Assembly: GCA_021613335.1 (NCBI GenBank)
Contig: JAJTWR010000479.1
Span: 248,001-312,000, forward strand
Direction: 5' to 3'
Source of the DNA: Whitmania pigra
Lineage: Eukaryota > Annelida > Clitellata > Hirudinida > Haemopidae
DNA length: 64,000 bases
Position numbers and translations under genes: made by a program. Below the pieces are notes generated by a model that worked only from the letters and a program-made list of their open reading frames with translations, ran no database searches and was not told the origin of the DNA. Positions 9,581 to 19,159 of this stretch are shown piece by piece (within the stretch, counting starts at the first letter, position 1; every line of letters begins with the position of its first letter).

Positions 9581-10655
9581 CTTTTTAACATTTAATTAAA
9601 ATCAATTTTGAATGATACAATAATTTATTCAGCGCGTTTAAACTCCTTAAAACCGGTTGTTGATATAATTCCGGCATATTAAAACCATATTTTTGTTGCC
9701 TTTAGAGCCGATTACCACCATAACCCTTTGATTGATTCCGGATGTTCAGTTTTTTGGTTTATAGTTAAATGGAATAGTTTTATTTAGTATTTTGTCGCTA
9801 AGGTTAGGTAATAAAAATGCGATTTGAGCGCAAAAGGTATTACCGACTCTCCTAAAAACCCTGTTTTTTTCATAAAAAGAACAAGTAAAAAAGGTATTTG
9901 CGATATGCTTTCTGCCCAAAAACTGTCGGTTAAAATATCCGCTATAAGATGAGCGGTTTTTTCTATTATTCGCCGATAGGTTTCCAGGCGCTGAGGTTGG
10001 CAGTCTCATAAATGGGTTATTCACAAAAAAACGATAAACTGATTTACCTTTGCGGCTTTTGAAAAAAACGCTAAATCGCCCGGTAAATAGGTCTGATACT
10101 TTTATGGCCGACTTGTTTAAACTTGATTCATCGGCGGTATAAATACTGAAATTTTGTAAGTAAATCGTTTTAGTTAAAAAACAAAAAGAAGTATAGAAAA
10201 AACACAGCTTATTCATCTCAAACGTTTTATTTTTTATTAAACGATAAAATAGCAACAAAATTTTATGTAAATTTTCAAGAAGAGTTAAAATGCATTATAA
10301 TTTTAAGCAAATACTGTTCAGATTATTCTAATTTTGCGTGCTTGGCTTGCATATCTTTCGGCCTTAAAAAAAGCATTGGATATAATTTAAATACAAAAAT
10401 AACAGCGGTTAATCTTTCTTTTAAAAACTGCTGCCGAGATAAACAGTTGCCATAAACGATTAAAATTTTCATCAAAACCGATAGTTTTTATAATAATTCG
10501 GCGCTGAGTTAGAAAACGTCCGCTCAATGCCGATAATGGCAAAATAAGCAATCAACGCTAAACTCCAAATAGCTGTAAAAAGTTGGTTGTTTTTAAATAA
10601 AACAAAATTATGATTACCCTTTGCGTCATTTGGCGCGGAATAAATTAGACGAGCG
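9581..10655. other. about 1 kb with no clear gene
   Basis: Apart from one doubtful minus-strand frame (9746-10216), nothing convincing is present. A second minus-strand stretch, about 10470-10640, stays open for about 60 codons and would encode a membrane helix (FTAIWSLALIAYFAIIGIE). It has no start codon and ends at a stop. Both could be remains of a decayed gene between the permease and the pseudouridine synthase. Confidence 0.4.
9746..10216 (-). CDS. doubtful hypothetical protein
   Basis: A 156-codon frame from an ATG at 10216 (the frame extends to a TTG at 10258). The N-terminus is hydrophobic (MNKLCFFYTSFCFLTKTIYLQ), faintly like a signal peptide. The remainder is basic and rich in Asn, Arg and Phe, unlike the neighbouring proteins, and I recognise no domain. 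It may be a decayed gene or a chance frame. Confidence 0.2.
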   Translation of the reverse strand: MNKLCFFYTSFCFLTKTIYLQNFSIYTADESSLNKSAIKVSDLFTGRFSVFFKSRKGKSVYRFFVNNPFMRLPTSAPGNLSANNRKNRSSYSGYFNRQFLGRKHIANTFFTCSFYEKNRVFRRVGNTFCAQIAFLLPNLSDKILNKTIPFNYKPKN

Positions 10656-11354
10656 TTAACCTAAAATCTTAAACTCTTCAAATCTTTCCCAAAAGCCATC
10701 TTTCGGGAGTTTTGCAAATATCTTTACAGGTTCTTTTTTTACCGGATGGAAAAATTCTAGCTGGCGGGCGTGAAGGCAGATACTCCCTTTTTTACTGCCT
10801 CGCGGATAACCATATTTATTGTCGCCAACTATGGGGCAACCTATGTTGGCCAATTGCGCCCTAATTTGATGCGAACGGCCGGTTAGGGGATTAACCTGTA
10901 ATAAATAAAATCCATTTACTTGGCCTAATACCCGGTAATCAAGTTTGGCGCATTGGCTATTAAATACTTCTTTATGATGGGCGGTAACCATATTCTTTTG
11001 CCGGTTTTTAATAAGCCAATGCACCAGTTTCCCAGTGGGTTTTACCGGTTTTTTTTTAACCACGGCAAAATAAGTTTTATGCACTTCACGGTTTTTAAAA
11101 ATGGCATTCATTCTCTCTAAAGCCTTACTGGTTTTGGCAAAAAGAATTAAGCCGCTTACCGGTCTGTCCAGCCGGTGCACAACGCCCAAAAAAACCGCTC
11201 CGGGTTTATGATGTTTTTGGGCGAGGTATTTTTTAACCATTTCATCTAAAGACTCATCGCCCGTTTGATCTGTTTGCACAATATCTCCAGCTTTTTTATT
11301 AATGGCAATTAAGTGATTATCTTCAAAAAGTATATCTATTTCAGTAATGGGCAT
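10656..11354 (-). CDS. RluA-family RNA pseudouridine synthase
   Basis: A 232-residue protein. The catalytic motif VVHRLDRPVSGLILFAK places the nucleophilic Asp at residue 63, and the C-terminal signature PLTGRSHQIRAQLANIGCPI is present. There is no N-terminal S4 RNA-binding domain, so it belongs to the short RluA/TruC-like branch rather than RluC/RluD. It converts a specific uridine in rRNA or tRNA to pseudouridine; the target cannot be assigned. It lies 54 bp downstream of panB on the same strand and is probably co-transcribed. Confidence 0.88.
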   Translation of the reverse strand: MPITEIDILFEDNHLIAINKKAGDIVQTDQTGDESLDEMVKKYLAQKHHKPGAVFLGVVHRLDRPVSGLILFAKTSKALERMNAIFKNREVHKTYFAVVKKKPVKPTGKLVHWLIKNRQKNMVTAHHKEVFNSQCAKLDYRVLGQVNGFYLLQVNPLTGRSHQIRAQLANIGCPIVGDNKYGYPRGSKKGSICLHARQLEFFHPVKKEPVKIFAKLPKDGFWERFEEFKILG

Positions 11355-11408
11355 ACTAAAGCTAAAAAACGACGGTTAACAAGACTCGGTTATAAAATAT
11401 CCCTTTGG

Positions 11409-12224
11409 TTAATATTGTTCTTTTTCATTAGGAAAATCGCACCTTTTCACATCATTTATGTAAGACTTTGCCGCGTTTTTTATCTCATCGTATAAATTAA
11501 CATATTGCCTTAAAAATCTTGGTTTAAATCCTTTGGTCAAACCAATCATATCGTTTACTACCAATACTTGTCCATCGCAATAAGGCCCCGCGCCAATTCC
11601 TATGGTAGGTATAGATAAACTGTTTGTTACTTCTTGCGCTAATTTAGCCGGAATTTTTTCCAGCACAACCCCAAAACAGCCCACCGCCTCCAACGCCAGC
11701 ACATCGCTTTTCAGTTTGGCGGCTTCATCTTCATCTTTAGCTCTAACAGTATAGGTGCCAAATTTATAAATTGATTGTGGCGTTAAACCCAAATGCCCCA
11801 TTACCGGAATACCGGCGGTAATAATGCGTTTAACAGATTCTACAATTTCTACCCCTCCTTCCAACTTTACGCCATGCGCGCCGCTTTCTTTCATAATGCG
11901 AATAGCAGAATTTAAAGCTTCTTTTGAATTGCCCTGATAAGAGCCAAAAGGCAAATCAACTACAACAAAAGCGCGATTTACGCCTCTTACTACGCTTTGC
12001 GCATGGTAAATCATTTGATCTAAGGTTATGGGCAGGGTTGTTTCATGACCGGCCATTACGTTAGAGGCCGAATCTCCAACCAATAAAACATCTAATCCGG
12101 CATTATCTAAGATGGTAGCCATAGAATAATCGTAAGCGGTTAGCATGGCAATTTTTTCTTTGCGTTGCTTCATTTCCTGCAATATATGCGTGGTTACCCG
12201 CTTTATTTCTTTATGTACCGACAT
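11409..12224 (-). CDS. panB: 3-methyl-2-oxobutanoate hydroxymethyltransferase
   Basis: A 271-residue protein of normal PanB length. It makes ketopantoate from 2-oxoisovalerate and 5,10-methylene-tetrahydrofolate, the first step of pantothenate/CoA synthesis. Family landmarks are [17 protein letters not shown] at the start, [17 protein letters not shown] with the metal-binding Asp, [30 protein letters not shown], and [15 protein letters not shown] near the end. Cytoplasmic. Other pan genes are not in the window. Confidence 0.95.
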   Translation of the reverse strand: MSVHKEIKRVTTHILQEMKQRKEKIAMLTAYDYSMATILDNAGLDVLLVGDSASNVMAGHETTLPITLDQMIYHAQSVVRGVNRAFVVVDLPFGSYQGNSKEALNSAIRIMKESGAHGVKLEGGVEIVESVKRIITAGIPVMGHLGLTPQSIYKFGTYTVRAKDEDEAAKLKSDVLALEAVGCFGVVLEKIPAKLAQEVTNSLSIPTIGIGAGPYCDGQVLVVNDMIGLTKGFKPRFLRQYVNLYDEIKNAAKSYINDVKRCDFPNEKEQY

Positions 12225-12306
12225 GGCTTCTTCTTTTTTAGGCGATAAAAATCAAATTATTTTATTTTGCAGTTTATATTTATCAACATTGTTATTTTCT
12301 TGTAAG

Positions 12307-12660
12307 ATGACAAATATCAGAGAAATTTCAAAATTTTTTAGCATTAATCTGCCGAGCAAATTATAAATATTTTCTTTATGATGATTATATCTAAACCTGC
12401 ATTCTTATAGATAAAAGGTATGTTTTTTGAATTTAACCAATCGGGTTTTTTGCCAGTCTTCAAAATCTTTGAATTTCATTAATGATTGTCTGTAAATCTA
12501 TCTTTGCCATGATTGACCCTGAAATGTTTTTTATAGCTCATATCAATAGTCCGTTATACGTTCTCCATAATCAGCATGGATCGCACTTTCCAATTATAAC
12601 TTTGAAAGGTCTTTTTGTTGGCATTAGGCACAATCTCTGTATACGCTTTGCCGCAATATA
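12307..12660 (-). pseudogene. decayed IS1595-family (ISXO2-like) transposase remnant
   Basis: Reading the minus strand in changing frames gives pieces in the order expected for the DDE_Tnp_IS1595 domain: KAYTEIVPNANKKTFQSY, then MSYKKHFRVNHGKDRFTDNH, then INEIQRF, then ECRFRYNHHKENIYNLLGRL. This matches the family's successive 'KHFRVNH', 'H-ING-E-FW' and 'KECE-RFNHR' blocks. Several frameshifts and stops (for example before ECRF) interrupt it, and the N-terminal zinc-ribbon part is not readable. It is a dead insertion-sequence fragment lying directly upstream of the porin-Sdh operon. Confidence 0.65.
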
Positions 12661-12825
12661 GGTTGCTATTAATCGAACTCAGGTTTTAAAACTTTAGTGT
12701 CTATCGCAAAACTGTTAAACAATTGTCTGATTTATTATTCTTTCTAAAACCTTTACAATTTAACAATGCCCTGTCGATTTTTTATTTTAGTAAAAAATGA
12801 TTTAAATATGCTCCGAGATTGATAT

Positions 12826-12839
12826 TTATCATATGATAA
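12826..12839. promoter_or_regulatory. Crp/Fnr-like 14-bp palindrome upstream of the porin operon
   Basis: TTATCATATGATAA is a perfect inverted repeat, 45 bp before the first ATG of the porin gene. Its TTATC-N4-GATAA layout has the half-site spacing used by Crp/Fnr-family regulators (compare the Fnr box TTGAT-N4-ATCAA). An operator for respiratory or carbon control of the operon is inferred; no regulator gene is nearby. Confidence 0.4.
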
Positions 12840-12884
12840 CTTGACCAGACAGAATAAATTTAAATGTTGTTGCAATAAAATATC

Positions 12885-14030
12885 ATGATGCGTTTTAAAC
12901 TTATAATACTTCTGTTATCCCATATTTTTATTACATGCGCATGTGGGCAAATGTATGCGCAAAATATTGTTAAAGAGAAAGATAGCGCAAAAAATACTGT
13001 TCTTCCGAGCAAAAATTTCAAAATAGGAGCGCTGTTTGTTTGCGAATACAGAGCCTCGCTGACCAACAATGTAGACATGAGCGGACTGCACAATGCCAAC
13101 GGGGTTGAAGCCTTTGATGGTTTTACCTTGAGATACATTCGCATTTCGGGTAATTACCAATTAAACGATAAAATAAGCGCTTCTGTATTGGCAAACTTTG
13201 CCGATTTTAAATACAATCCCCAAACTAGGGTGTTGGAAAATGCGTTCATCAAATACAAATTCAATAAGTATGCTATAATTTATGTTGGGCAGTTTCGTCC
13301 GTTTTTTGGCGTGGAAGATATGTATCCTTATGAAGTTAGGCGTTCTTATGTTTGGTCTAACCAATACGAAGAGTTTGGTAAAAACGGCTGGCAAAGTTTT
13401 CAACTTGGCATAGCGGCAACGGGTTCTTTGGCCGATAGGGGTATTCCGCTCAATTACTACCTGTCTGTGGTAAATGGAAACGGCAAAAACATGACCGGAG
13501 ACAACGACCGGAACAAAAGCCTTACCTGGCGGTTAGAATCCCGTTTCAGCAAGCATTTAAAGCTGGGCATAAACCATGGAATAACCCGATATGACCAGCA
13601 AGCCGCCGACGCCTACGGAATAGATATGGAGGCAGATATAAACCTGGCGCCTAAATGGATATTATCTATGGACGCCGAATATAAAATCGGCACAAATTTC
13701 AAAGAATATTCCCAATCGAAAGCAACAGAAAAAGTTCTCCGCAATTATTACATGGGCGGTATTTATGTAACGCCCTCTATCCGATACAATACGGGCTTTA
13801 CAAGGGTGAAAACTTTTGAGTTCTCTACCCGGTATGAATATTTTAAGCAGTTAATCAATAACGGAAATCCGCGAACAACCGTTACGCCTTTTTTTGGGCT
13901 CATACTTGCGGATGATTATGCGGCCAAATTATCTTTCGGAATGGTATTCGACTGTTATAGCCGTCAGGTCATAAACACCAAGCAATGGAATGCCAATTTC
14001 TTTTTCACCCAGTTTCAGTTTAAGTTTTAA
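12885..14030 (+). CDS. OprO/OprP-type outer-membrane porin
   Basis: A 381-residue protein starting at tandem ATGs (12885/12888), with a signal peptide that includes a Cys (HIFITCACGQMYAQ). The mature part is alternating beta strands with aromatic girdles typical of the phosphate-selective porin O/P family: FDGFTLRYIRISGNYQLND, YAIIYVGQFRPFFGVEDMYP. It ends in an aromatic/basic strand (FFFTQFQFKF) as outer-membrane barrels do. The family forms anion-selective channels. As first gene of an operon with a DASS transporter and Sdh, it likely passes dicarboxylates through the outer membrane (inference). The next gene begins 18 bp downstream. Confidence 0.82.
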   Translation: MMRFKLIILLLSHIFITCACGQMYAQNIVKEKDSAKNTVLPSKNFKIGALFVCEYRASLTNNVDMSGLHNANGVEAFDGFTLRYIRISGNYQLNDKISASVLANFADFKYNPQTRVLENAFIKYKFNKYAIIYVGQFRPFFGVEDMYPYEVRRSYVWSNQYEEFGKNGWQSFQLGIAATGSLADRGIPLNYYLSVVNGNGKNMTGDNDRNKSLTWRLESRFSKHLKLGINHGITRYDQQAADAYGIDMEADINLAPKWILSMDAEYKIGTNFKEYSQSKATEKVLRNYYMGGIYVTPSIRYNTGFTRVKTFEFSTRYEYFKQLINNGNPRTTVTPFFGLILADDYAAKLSFGMVFDCYSRQVINTKQWNANFFFTQFQFKF

Positions 14031-14048
14031 TCTTAAAATATAACCTTT

Positions 14049-15479
14049 ATGCAAGAAGTTAATTTAAAAAAAGTAGTGATAACCCTGATTATAGGGGCGG
14101 CATTATGGTTTATACCGGCTCCTGAAGGAGTAAAACCGGAAGCTTGGCATTTGTTTGCCATTTTTATCTCCACTATCATCGGTATTATTTTAAAGATGGC
14201 GCCTATGGGCACCATGTGCATGATTGCCATTAGCTTGGTAGCTTTCAGTCAGGTATTGGCTCCTGGCCAGACGGGAAAATCCATAACCCTTGCTCTGCAG
14301 GGCTTTGGCGATAAGGTTATCTGGCTGATAGGGATTTCCTTTTTTATAGCCAGGGGATTTATAAAAACAGGATTGGGCAAGCGTATTGCATTTTTGTTTA
14401 TCCGATTTTTTGGTAAAAGTTCATTGGGTCTGGCTTATGGGCTCGGGCTTGCAGATCTTTGCTTGGCCCCTGCCATCCCCAGCAATACCGCGCGCGGAGG
14501 GGGGGTTATTTTCCCTATCATGAAATCAATGGCCATCAGTTTCGAATCTTTTCCAGACAAACCCGATACGCACCGCAAACTGGGTTCTTTTCTTACCCTG
14601 AACAGCTACTACATAAATCTGATTACCTCTTCCATGTTTCTTACCGGAACGGCAAGCAATCCGATGTGTCAGAAGTTTGCCGCAGACCTAGGCGTTAATA
14701 TTTCATGGATATCATGGGCGGTAGCGGGTCTTGTACCAGGTCTTGCCGCTTTTATCATCGTTCCGCTGGCGCTATATAAAATATATCCGCCTCAACAGAA
14801 AAAAACGCCCGAAGCTCCCGCTATGGCAAACCAAAAACTAAAGGAAATGGGGCCGATTTCTTTGCATGAAAAACTGATGCTTCTGGCTTTTGTTTTGTTG
14901 CTTACTCTTTGGATTATCGGGGATACCATCCATATGGATGCCACTACGACTGCATTTATAGGTCTTTCTTTGCTTTTACTTACCTCCGTGTTGACTTGGG
15001 AAGATGTAAAAAGCGAAAAAAGCGCTTGGGATACCATCGTATGGTTTGCAGTACTGGTTATGATGGGCAGTTCGCTAAACGAACTTGGTTTTATAAGTTG
15101 GTTCAGCGAGCTTATCAAAACACAGATAGGAACGATGCCATGGACGCTGGCTTTTCCGGTTATTATCGTTACGTATTTCTTCAGCCATTACATTTTTGCC
15201 AGCGCCACCGCTCATGTTGCCGCCATGTACGCAGCCTTGCTGGCTGTGGGAATTTCGGTAGGCATTCCGCCGATGTTGCTGGCAATGATGCTTGGTTTTA
15301 TGGGTTCTGCCTATGGAGTACTTACCCATTACGGACACGGGCCTGCGCCGGTATTTTTCGGCAGCAATTATGTAGACCTTAAGTCTTGGTGGCTGCGCGG
15401 ATTAGAAATCGGGGTGATATTATTGGTTATTTATCTTGTTGTTGGAGGCGGGTGGATGAAACTCATCGGATATTATTAA
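14049..15479 (+). CDS. DASS-family dicarboxylate transporter
   Basis: A 476-residue inner-membrane protein with about 12-14 helices, of the divalent anion:Na+ symporter family (CitT/TtdT/plastid dicarboxylate translocator branch). Signatures include LADLCLAPAIPSNTARGGG, where the S-N-T motif lies in the first substrate hairpin, and LTGTASNPM, the second S-N motif. SHYIFASATAHVAAMYAALL and LTHYGHGPAPVFFGS are the matching blocks of the C-terminal repeat. It imports or exchanges C4-dicarboxylates such as succinate, fumarate, malate or tartrate. Its operon position ahead of sdhCAB favours succinate or fumarate. Symport versus antiport cannot be decided. Confidence 0.88.
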   Translation: MQEVNLKKVVITLIIGAALWFIPAPEGVKPEAWHLFAIFISTIIGIILKMAPMGTMCMIAISLVAFSQVLAPGQTGKSITLALQGFGDKVIWLIGISFFIARGFIKTGLGKRIAFLFIRFFGKSSLGLAYGLGLADLCLAPAIPSNTARGGGVIFPIMKSMAISFESFPDKPDTHRKLGSFLTLNSYYINLITSSMFLTGTASNPMCQKFAADLGVNISWISWAVAGLVPGLAAFIIVPLALYKIYPPQQKKTPEAPAMANQKLKEMGPISLHEKLMLLAFVLLLTLWIIGDTIHMDATTTAFIGLSLLLLTSVLTWEDVKSEKSAWDTIVWFAVLVMMGSSLNELGFISWFSELIKTQIGTMPWTLAFPVIIVTYFFSHYIFASATAHVAAMYAALLAVGISVGIPPMLLAMMLGFMGSAYGVLTHYGHGPAPVFFGSNYVDLKSWWLRGLEIGVILLVIYLVVGGGWMKLIGYY

Positions 15480-15521
15480 TTTATAAAAGATGGATTGAAA
15501 TATAAATATCGAACCACTATC

Positions 15522-16172
15522 ATGAACACGTTATCAAGAAAAATATTATTATGCCTTACAGGATTGTTCTTGTGCTTTTTTCTAATCATACATTTCTTTG
15601 GAAATATGCAACTTTTTCTTCCTGCACAGGAAGCAAAACACAGCTTTAACGCTTATTCTCGCTTTCTGTCTGGCAATCCTTTAATCAAGGCGGTTTCTTT
15701 TATGTTGTATGCCTGTATAATACTCCATGCATCAGATGCTTTATACATTGTGGCAAAGAGCAAAAAATTAGGCGTTTGCCTGAAAAGAGACAGGCGCGCC
15801 AGGTCAAGCAAATGGTATAGCCGCAATATGGGCGTGCTGGGTTTTATCGTCCTGCTTTTTTTGGTTTTGCACTTTCAGAACTTTTGGTATCGCTACAAAT
15901 TCGGGGCCCTGCCTTTAGACGAGCAAGGTAATAAAGATCTCTATACTTTGGTGGTTACCGCGTTTCAGCAATGGTGGATCGTATTGATTTATGCGCTATC
16001 CATGATAGCTTTATTTTATCATTTGGCGCACGGAGTATACAGCGCAGCAAGAACGCTTGGCGTTTACCATCCCAAATATGTTAAATGGATACGGATAACC
16101 GGAATAGCGTATTCTGCCGTTATCTCGCTGGGTTTTGGTCTTATGCCTCTCTATATTTATTTTAAATACTAG
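15522..16172 (+). CDS. sdhC: succinate dehydrogenase/fumarate reductase cytochrome b subunit
   Basis: A 216-residue membrane protein. The ATG at 15522 is chosen over a TTG at 15495. It has five hydrophobic segments, as in single-subunit di-haem (type B) anchors that use menaquinone. Candidate haem-ligand histidines sit in LIIHFFGNMQLF, IILHASDAL, LVLHFQNFW and LFYHLAHGVYSA. It anchors SdhA and SdhB to the cytoplasmic membrane and passes electrons to or from the quinone pool. SdhA starts 6 bp after its end. Direction (succinate oxidation or fumarate reduction) is not evident. Confidence 0.9.
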   Translation: MNTLSRKILLCLTGLFLCFFLIIHFFGNMQLFLPAQEAKHSFNAYSRFLSGNPLIKAVSFMLYACIILHASDALYIVAKSKKLGVCLKRDRRARSSKWYSRNMGVLGFIVLLFLVLHFQNFWYRYKFGALPLDEQGNKDLYTLVVTAFQQWWIVLIYALSMIALFYHLAHGVYSAARTLGVYHPKYVKWIRITGIAYSAVISLGFGLMPLYIYFKY

Positions 16173-16178
16173 ATTAAA

Positions 16179-18095
16179 ATGGAACTGAATGCTAAGATAC
16201 CGTTAGGGCCGCTGGAAGATAAATGGTCTGTATACAAACGGAACGCAAAACTTGTTAATCCTGCTAACAGAAAAAAACTCGACGTTATTGTAATAGGCGC
16301 CGGCCTTGCCGGAAGTTCAGTAGCCGCTTCGCTTGGAGAACTGGGTTATAATGTCAAGTCTTTTTGTTTTCAAGACACTCCGCGCAGGGCGCACTCGGTA
16401 GCGGCGCAGGGCGGCGTAAATGCCGCCAAAAACTACAAAAACGATGGAGATAGTATCTATCGTATGTTTGTGGATACCATCAAAGGGGGCGATTTTAGGG
16501 CGCGCGAAGCCAATGTGTACCGCATGGCCGAGTGTTCGGTAAATCTTATAGATCAGGCTGTAGCGCAGGGGGTTCCTTTCGGGCGCGAATATGGCGGTTA
16601 TCTTAACAACCGTTCTTTTGGAGGGGTACAGGTAAGCCGCACATTTTACTCTCGCGGACAAACCGGACAGCAACTGCTGTTGGGCGCCTATCAAGCTTTG
16701 ATGCGGCAGGTAGGCAAAGGAACCGTTAAACTGTTTGCCAGGCATGAAATGCTTGACGTGGTACTTATAGAAGGAAAAGCCAGGGGCGTTATTGTACGCA
16801 ACCTTGATACCGGCGATATTGAGCGGCATGCCGCCCATGCCGTAGCGTTGGCAACCGGCGGTTACGGTAAAATTTATTACCTATCTACTTTGGCTATGGG
16901 CTGCAACGGATCGGCCATTTGGCGGGCGCACAAGAAGGGGGCGTTAATGGCAAGCCCGAGTTGGATACAGATACATCCGACGTCGCTTCCTCAATCGGGA
17001 AGCTACCAGTCTAAACTGACCCTCATGTCTGAATCCCTGCGCAACGACGGGCGCATATGGGTGCCGCTCAAAAAAGACGATACCCGCACCCCGAACAACA
17101 TCCCTGAACAAGAAAGAGATTATTACTTAGAGAGAAAATACCCCTCTTTTGGCAACCTCGCCCCTAGGGATATTTCCTCTAGAGCCGCCAAAGAACGCAT
17201 CGACGCGGGATATGGAATCGGCCCCTTGAAAAATGCCGTTTATCTGGATTTTTCAAAAGCCATCCATGAGCAAGGCAAAGAAAAGATCAAAGAAAAATAC
17301 GGCAATTTGTTCGATATGTACCGGAAAATTACAGGATACGATGCTTACAAAGAGCCTATGATGATTTCCCCGTCGGCCCATTTTTCTATGGGAGGTTTGT
17401 GGGTAGATTATGAGCTAATGACTTCCATACCGGGTTTGTTTGCTTTGGGAGAGGCCAATTTTGCCGATCATGGCGCTAACCGGTTAGGGGCCAATTCACT
17501 TCTGCAAGCATCGGTAGACGGGTACTTCATCGCCCCTTATACAATTGCCAACTATCTGGCCGCCGAGGTTAATACGGGTAAAATCTCCCCGCAAGATCCC
17601 GCTTTCCCGGAAGCTGAAAAACAAGTAGGGGAACAAATTGCGCAATTGTTGGCAATAAAAGGCAACCGTACGGTAGACGATTATCACCGCGCTTTGGGCA
17701 AAATACTTTATGACTATTGCGGTTTGGTTCGTAATGAAGAGGGTTTGCAACATGCCATTGTCGAAATAAGGAAGTTAAGAGACGACTTTTACCGCAACGT
17801 TAAGGTTTCCGGAGCGGCTCAACAAATGAATGCCGAGCTGGAAAAAGCGGGTCGAGTAGCTGATTACCTGGAGATAGGCGAACTGATGTGTCACGATGCG
17901 CTGATTCGCAAGGAATCCTGCGGAGCGCATTTCCGCGAAGAATACCAAACCCCCGACGGCGAGGCTCTTCGCAACGATGCCGAATATCGGTTTATTTCTG
18001 CTTGGCAATGGAACGGCCCTGACGGCCCGCCGATTCTGCATAAAGAACACCTGGTATTTGAAACAATTAAACCGACTGTACGAAGTTACAAATGA
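16179..18095 (+). CDS. sdhA: succinate dehydrogenase/fumarate reductase flavoprotein subunit
   Basis: A 638-residue protein of normal length for the Bacteroidota form. The FAD-binding start is [21 protein letters not shown]. His72 in [16 protein letters not shown] is the residue that carries covalent FAD in the family. Substrate-site blocks are [26 protein letters not shown] and [20 protein letters not shown]. It interconverts succinate and fumarate in the cytoplasm as part of the SdhCAB complex. Codon and base use is notably G+C-rich: three 60-base lines (16981, 17041, 17881) are 53, 60 and 55 % G+C by count, against 30 % in a kinase line at 43501. This suggests a different origin from the rest of the window. 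Confidence 0.95.
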   Translation: MELNAKIPLGPLEDKWSVYKRNAKLVNPANRKKLDVIVIGAGLAGSSVAASLGELGYNVKSFCFQDTPRRAHSVAAQGGVNAAKNYKNDGDSIYRMFVDTIKGGDFRAREANVYRMAECSVNLIDQAVAQGVPFGREYGGYLNNRSFGGVQVSRTFYSRGQTGQQLLLGAYQALMRQVGKGTVKLFARHEMLDVVLIEGKARGVIVRNLDTGDIERHAAHAVALATGGYGKIYYLSTLAMGCNGSAIWRAHKKGALMASPSWIQIHPTSLPQSGSYQSKLTLMSESLRNDGRIWVPLKKDDTRTPNNIPEQERDYYLERKYPSFGNLAPRDISSRAAKERIDAGYGIGPLKNAVYLDFSKAIHEQGKEKIKEKYGNLFDMYRKITGYDAYKEPMMISPSAHFSMGGLWVDYELMTSIPGLFALGEANFADHGANRLGANSLLQASVDGYFIAPYTIANYLAAEVNTGKISPQDPAFPEAEKQVGEQIAQLLAIKGNRTVDDYHRALGKILYDYCGLVRNEEGLQHAIVEIRKLRDDFYRNVKVSGAAQQMNAELEKAGRVADYLEIGELMCHDALIRKESCGAHFREEYQTPDGEALRNDAEYRFISAWQWNGPDGPPILHKEHLVFETIKPTVRSYK

Positions 18096-18102
18096 AGAAC
18101 TT

Positions 18103-18852
18103 ATGAAAATACGCCTGAAAATATGGAGACAAGAGAATCCCGCCGCTAAAGGAAGATTGGTAGATTATACCGTAGATAATGTCAATATCCACATGTCGTT
18201 TCTGGAAATGTTGGATCTTCTCAACCAAAAATTGATTCTCTCGGGCAACGACCCCGTAGAATTTGATCACGATTGCCGAGAAGGCATATGCGGGCAATGT
18301 GGCTTGATGATAAACGGCATAGCGCATGGGCCTTTGAAAAATACAACTACCTGCCAATTACATATGCGAGAATTCAAAGACGGAGAGACTATCGTGATCG
18401 AGCCTTTTCGCACAGCGGCTTTTTCGGTTCGTAAAGATCTCAAGGTTGACCGCAGCGCCTTTGACCGAATTATCTCCTCGGGCGGATTTATATCGGTTAA
18501 TACAGGACAAGCGCCCGAAGCCAATTCAACGCGTATTACCCATCACCTTACAGAAGCTGCTTTTGATTCGGCCGCCTGTATAGGATGCGGCGCCTGTGTA
18601 GCCACCTGCAAAAACGGAAGCGCCGCGCTGTTCACCTCTGCAAAAATAACCCAGTTGGCCCTCTTGCCTCAGGGCGATGCAGAACGAATCGACCGCGTAT
18701 TGGCCATGATTTCGCAGACGGACAGCGAACATTTTGGGCATTGTTCCAATACGGAAGCCTGCCAGATAGAATGCCCGCAAAATATTTCCGTACTAAATAT
18801 CGCGCGCATGAACTACGAATATAACAGAGCAATACTATTGAATAAAATATAA
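18103..18852 (+). CDS. sdhB: succinate dehydrogenase/fumarate reductase iron-sulfur subunit
   Basis: A 249-residue protein. The frame extends upstream to 17977, but the ATG at 18103, 7 bp after sdhA, gives the usual N-terminus (MKIRLKIWRQENP). The [2Fe-2S] ligands are Cys58, Cys63 and Cys66 in DCREGICGQCG, plus Cys84. A ferredoxin-like domain with CIGCGACVATCKNGSA follows, then CSNTEACQIECPQNIS, which supplies the [4Fe-4S] and [3Fe-4S] clusters. It carries electrons between the flavin and the membrane haems. Last gene of the operon, followed by a hairpin. Confidence 0.94.
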   Translation: MKIRLKIWRQENPAAKGRLVDYTVDNVNIHMSFLEMLDLLNQKLILSGNDPVEFDHDCREGICGQCGLMINGIAHGPLKNTTTCQLHMREFKDGETIVIEPFRTAAFSVRKDLKVDRSAFDRIISSGGFISVNTGQAPEANSTRITHHLTEAAFDSAACIGCGACVATCKNGSAALFTSAKITQLALLPQGDAERIDRVLAMISQTDSEHFGHCSNTEACQIECPQNISVLNIARMNYEYNRAILLNKI

Positions 18853-18886
18853 AACCTTGTCCGATTAACGCGCTTGGTTGTTTTTT

Positions 18887-18907
18887 AGGCATTTGCGAAT
18901 GCCTTTG
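18887..18907 (+). terminator. terminator of the porin-DASS-sdhCAB operon
   Basis: A 7-bp perfect stem (aggcatt / aatgcct) with a 4-nt loop, preceded by a run of six T and followed by TTT, 35 bp after the sdhB stop. The flanking T runs make it a weak but plausible intrinsic terminator. Confidence 0.5.
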
Positions 18908-18937
18908 GTTAGCGTTAGTTTTTTGTTAATTTTGATG

Positions 18938-19159
18938 TTATGCGCATTTTTGGTCGAGCATAGCATATAACGGTTTAGGACTTGTCGATTGCGAGCGTTT
19001 GGAAAACGTATGCTCAACGTTTGCACAAATGCCAAATAGAATTTCAAATGCTGAATTTGCAACTGTCAGCCCCATTTTTGGGGTCATAAAGTTTCCGTTA
19101 AAATTCTTATCACAATTACTATCCGGGTAAAGCCATTCAAGTAAAAAGCATCTTTTAAT
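18938..19159. other. gene-free stretch, possible dispersed-repeat fragment
   Basis: No recognisable gene. On the minus strand one frame is open from 19216 to 18938 and a second, overlapping frame is open from 19062 to 18865, which is unusual for decayed DNA at this base composition. The sequence resembles intergenic repeat-type DNA I recall vaguely from other Bacteroidota, but I cannot confirm this. Confidence 0.2.

Noticed and set aside
12145..12366. 73-codon plus-strand frame crossing the panB start
   Set aside because: Overlaps panB antisense and the IS1595 remnant; no family likeness.
14909..15382. 157-codon alternative frame inside the DASS gene
   Set aside because: Shadow of a well-conserved transporter; no independent similarity.
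16317..16838. 173-codon minus-strand frame inside sdhA
   Set aside because: Antisense shadow produced by the G+C-rich coding sequence.
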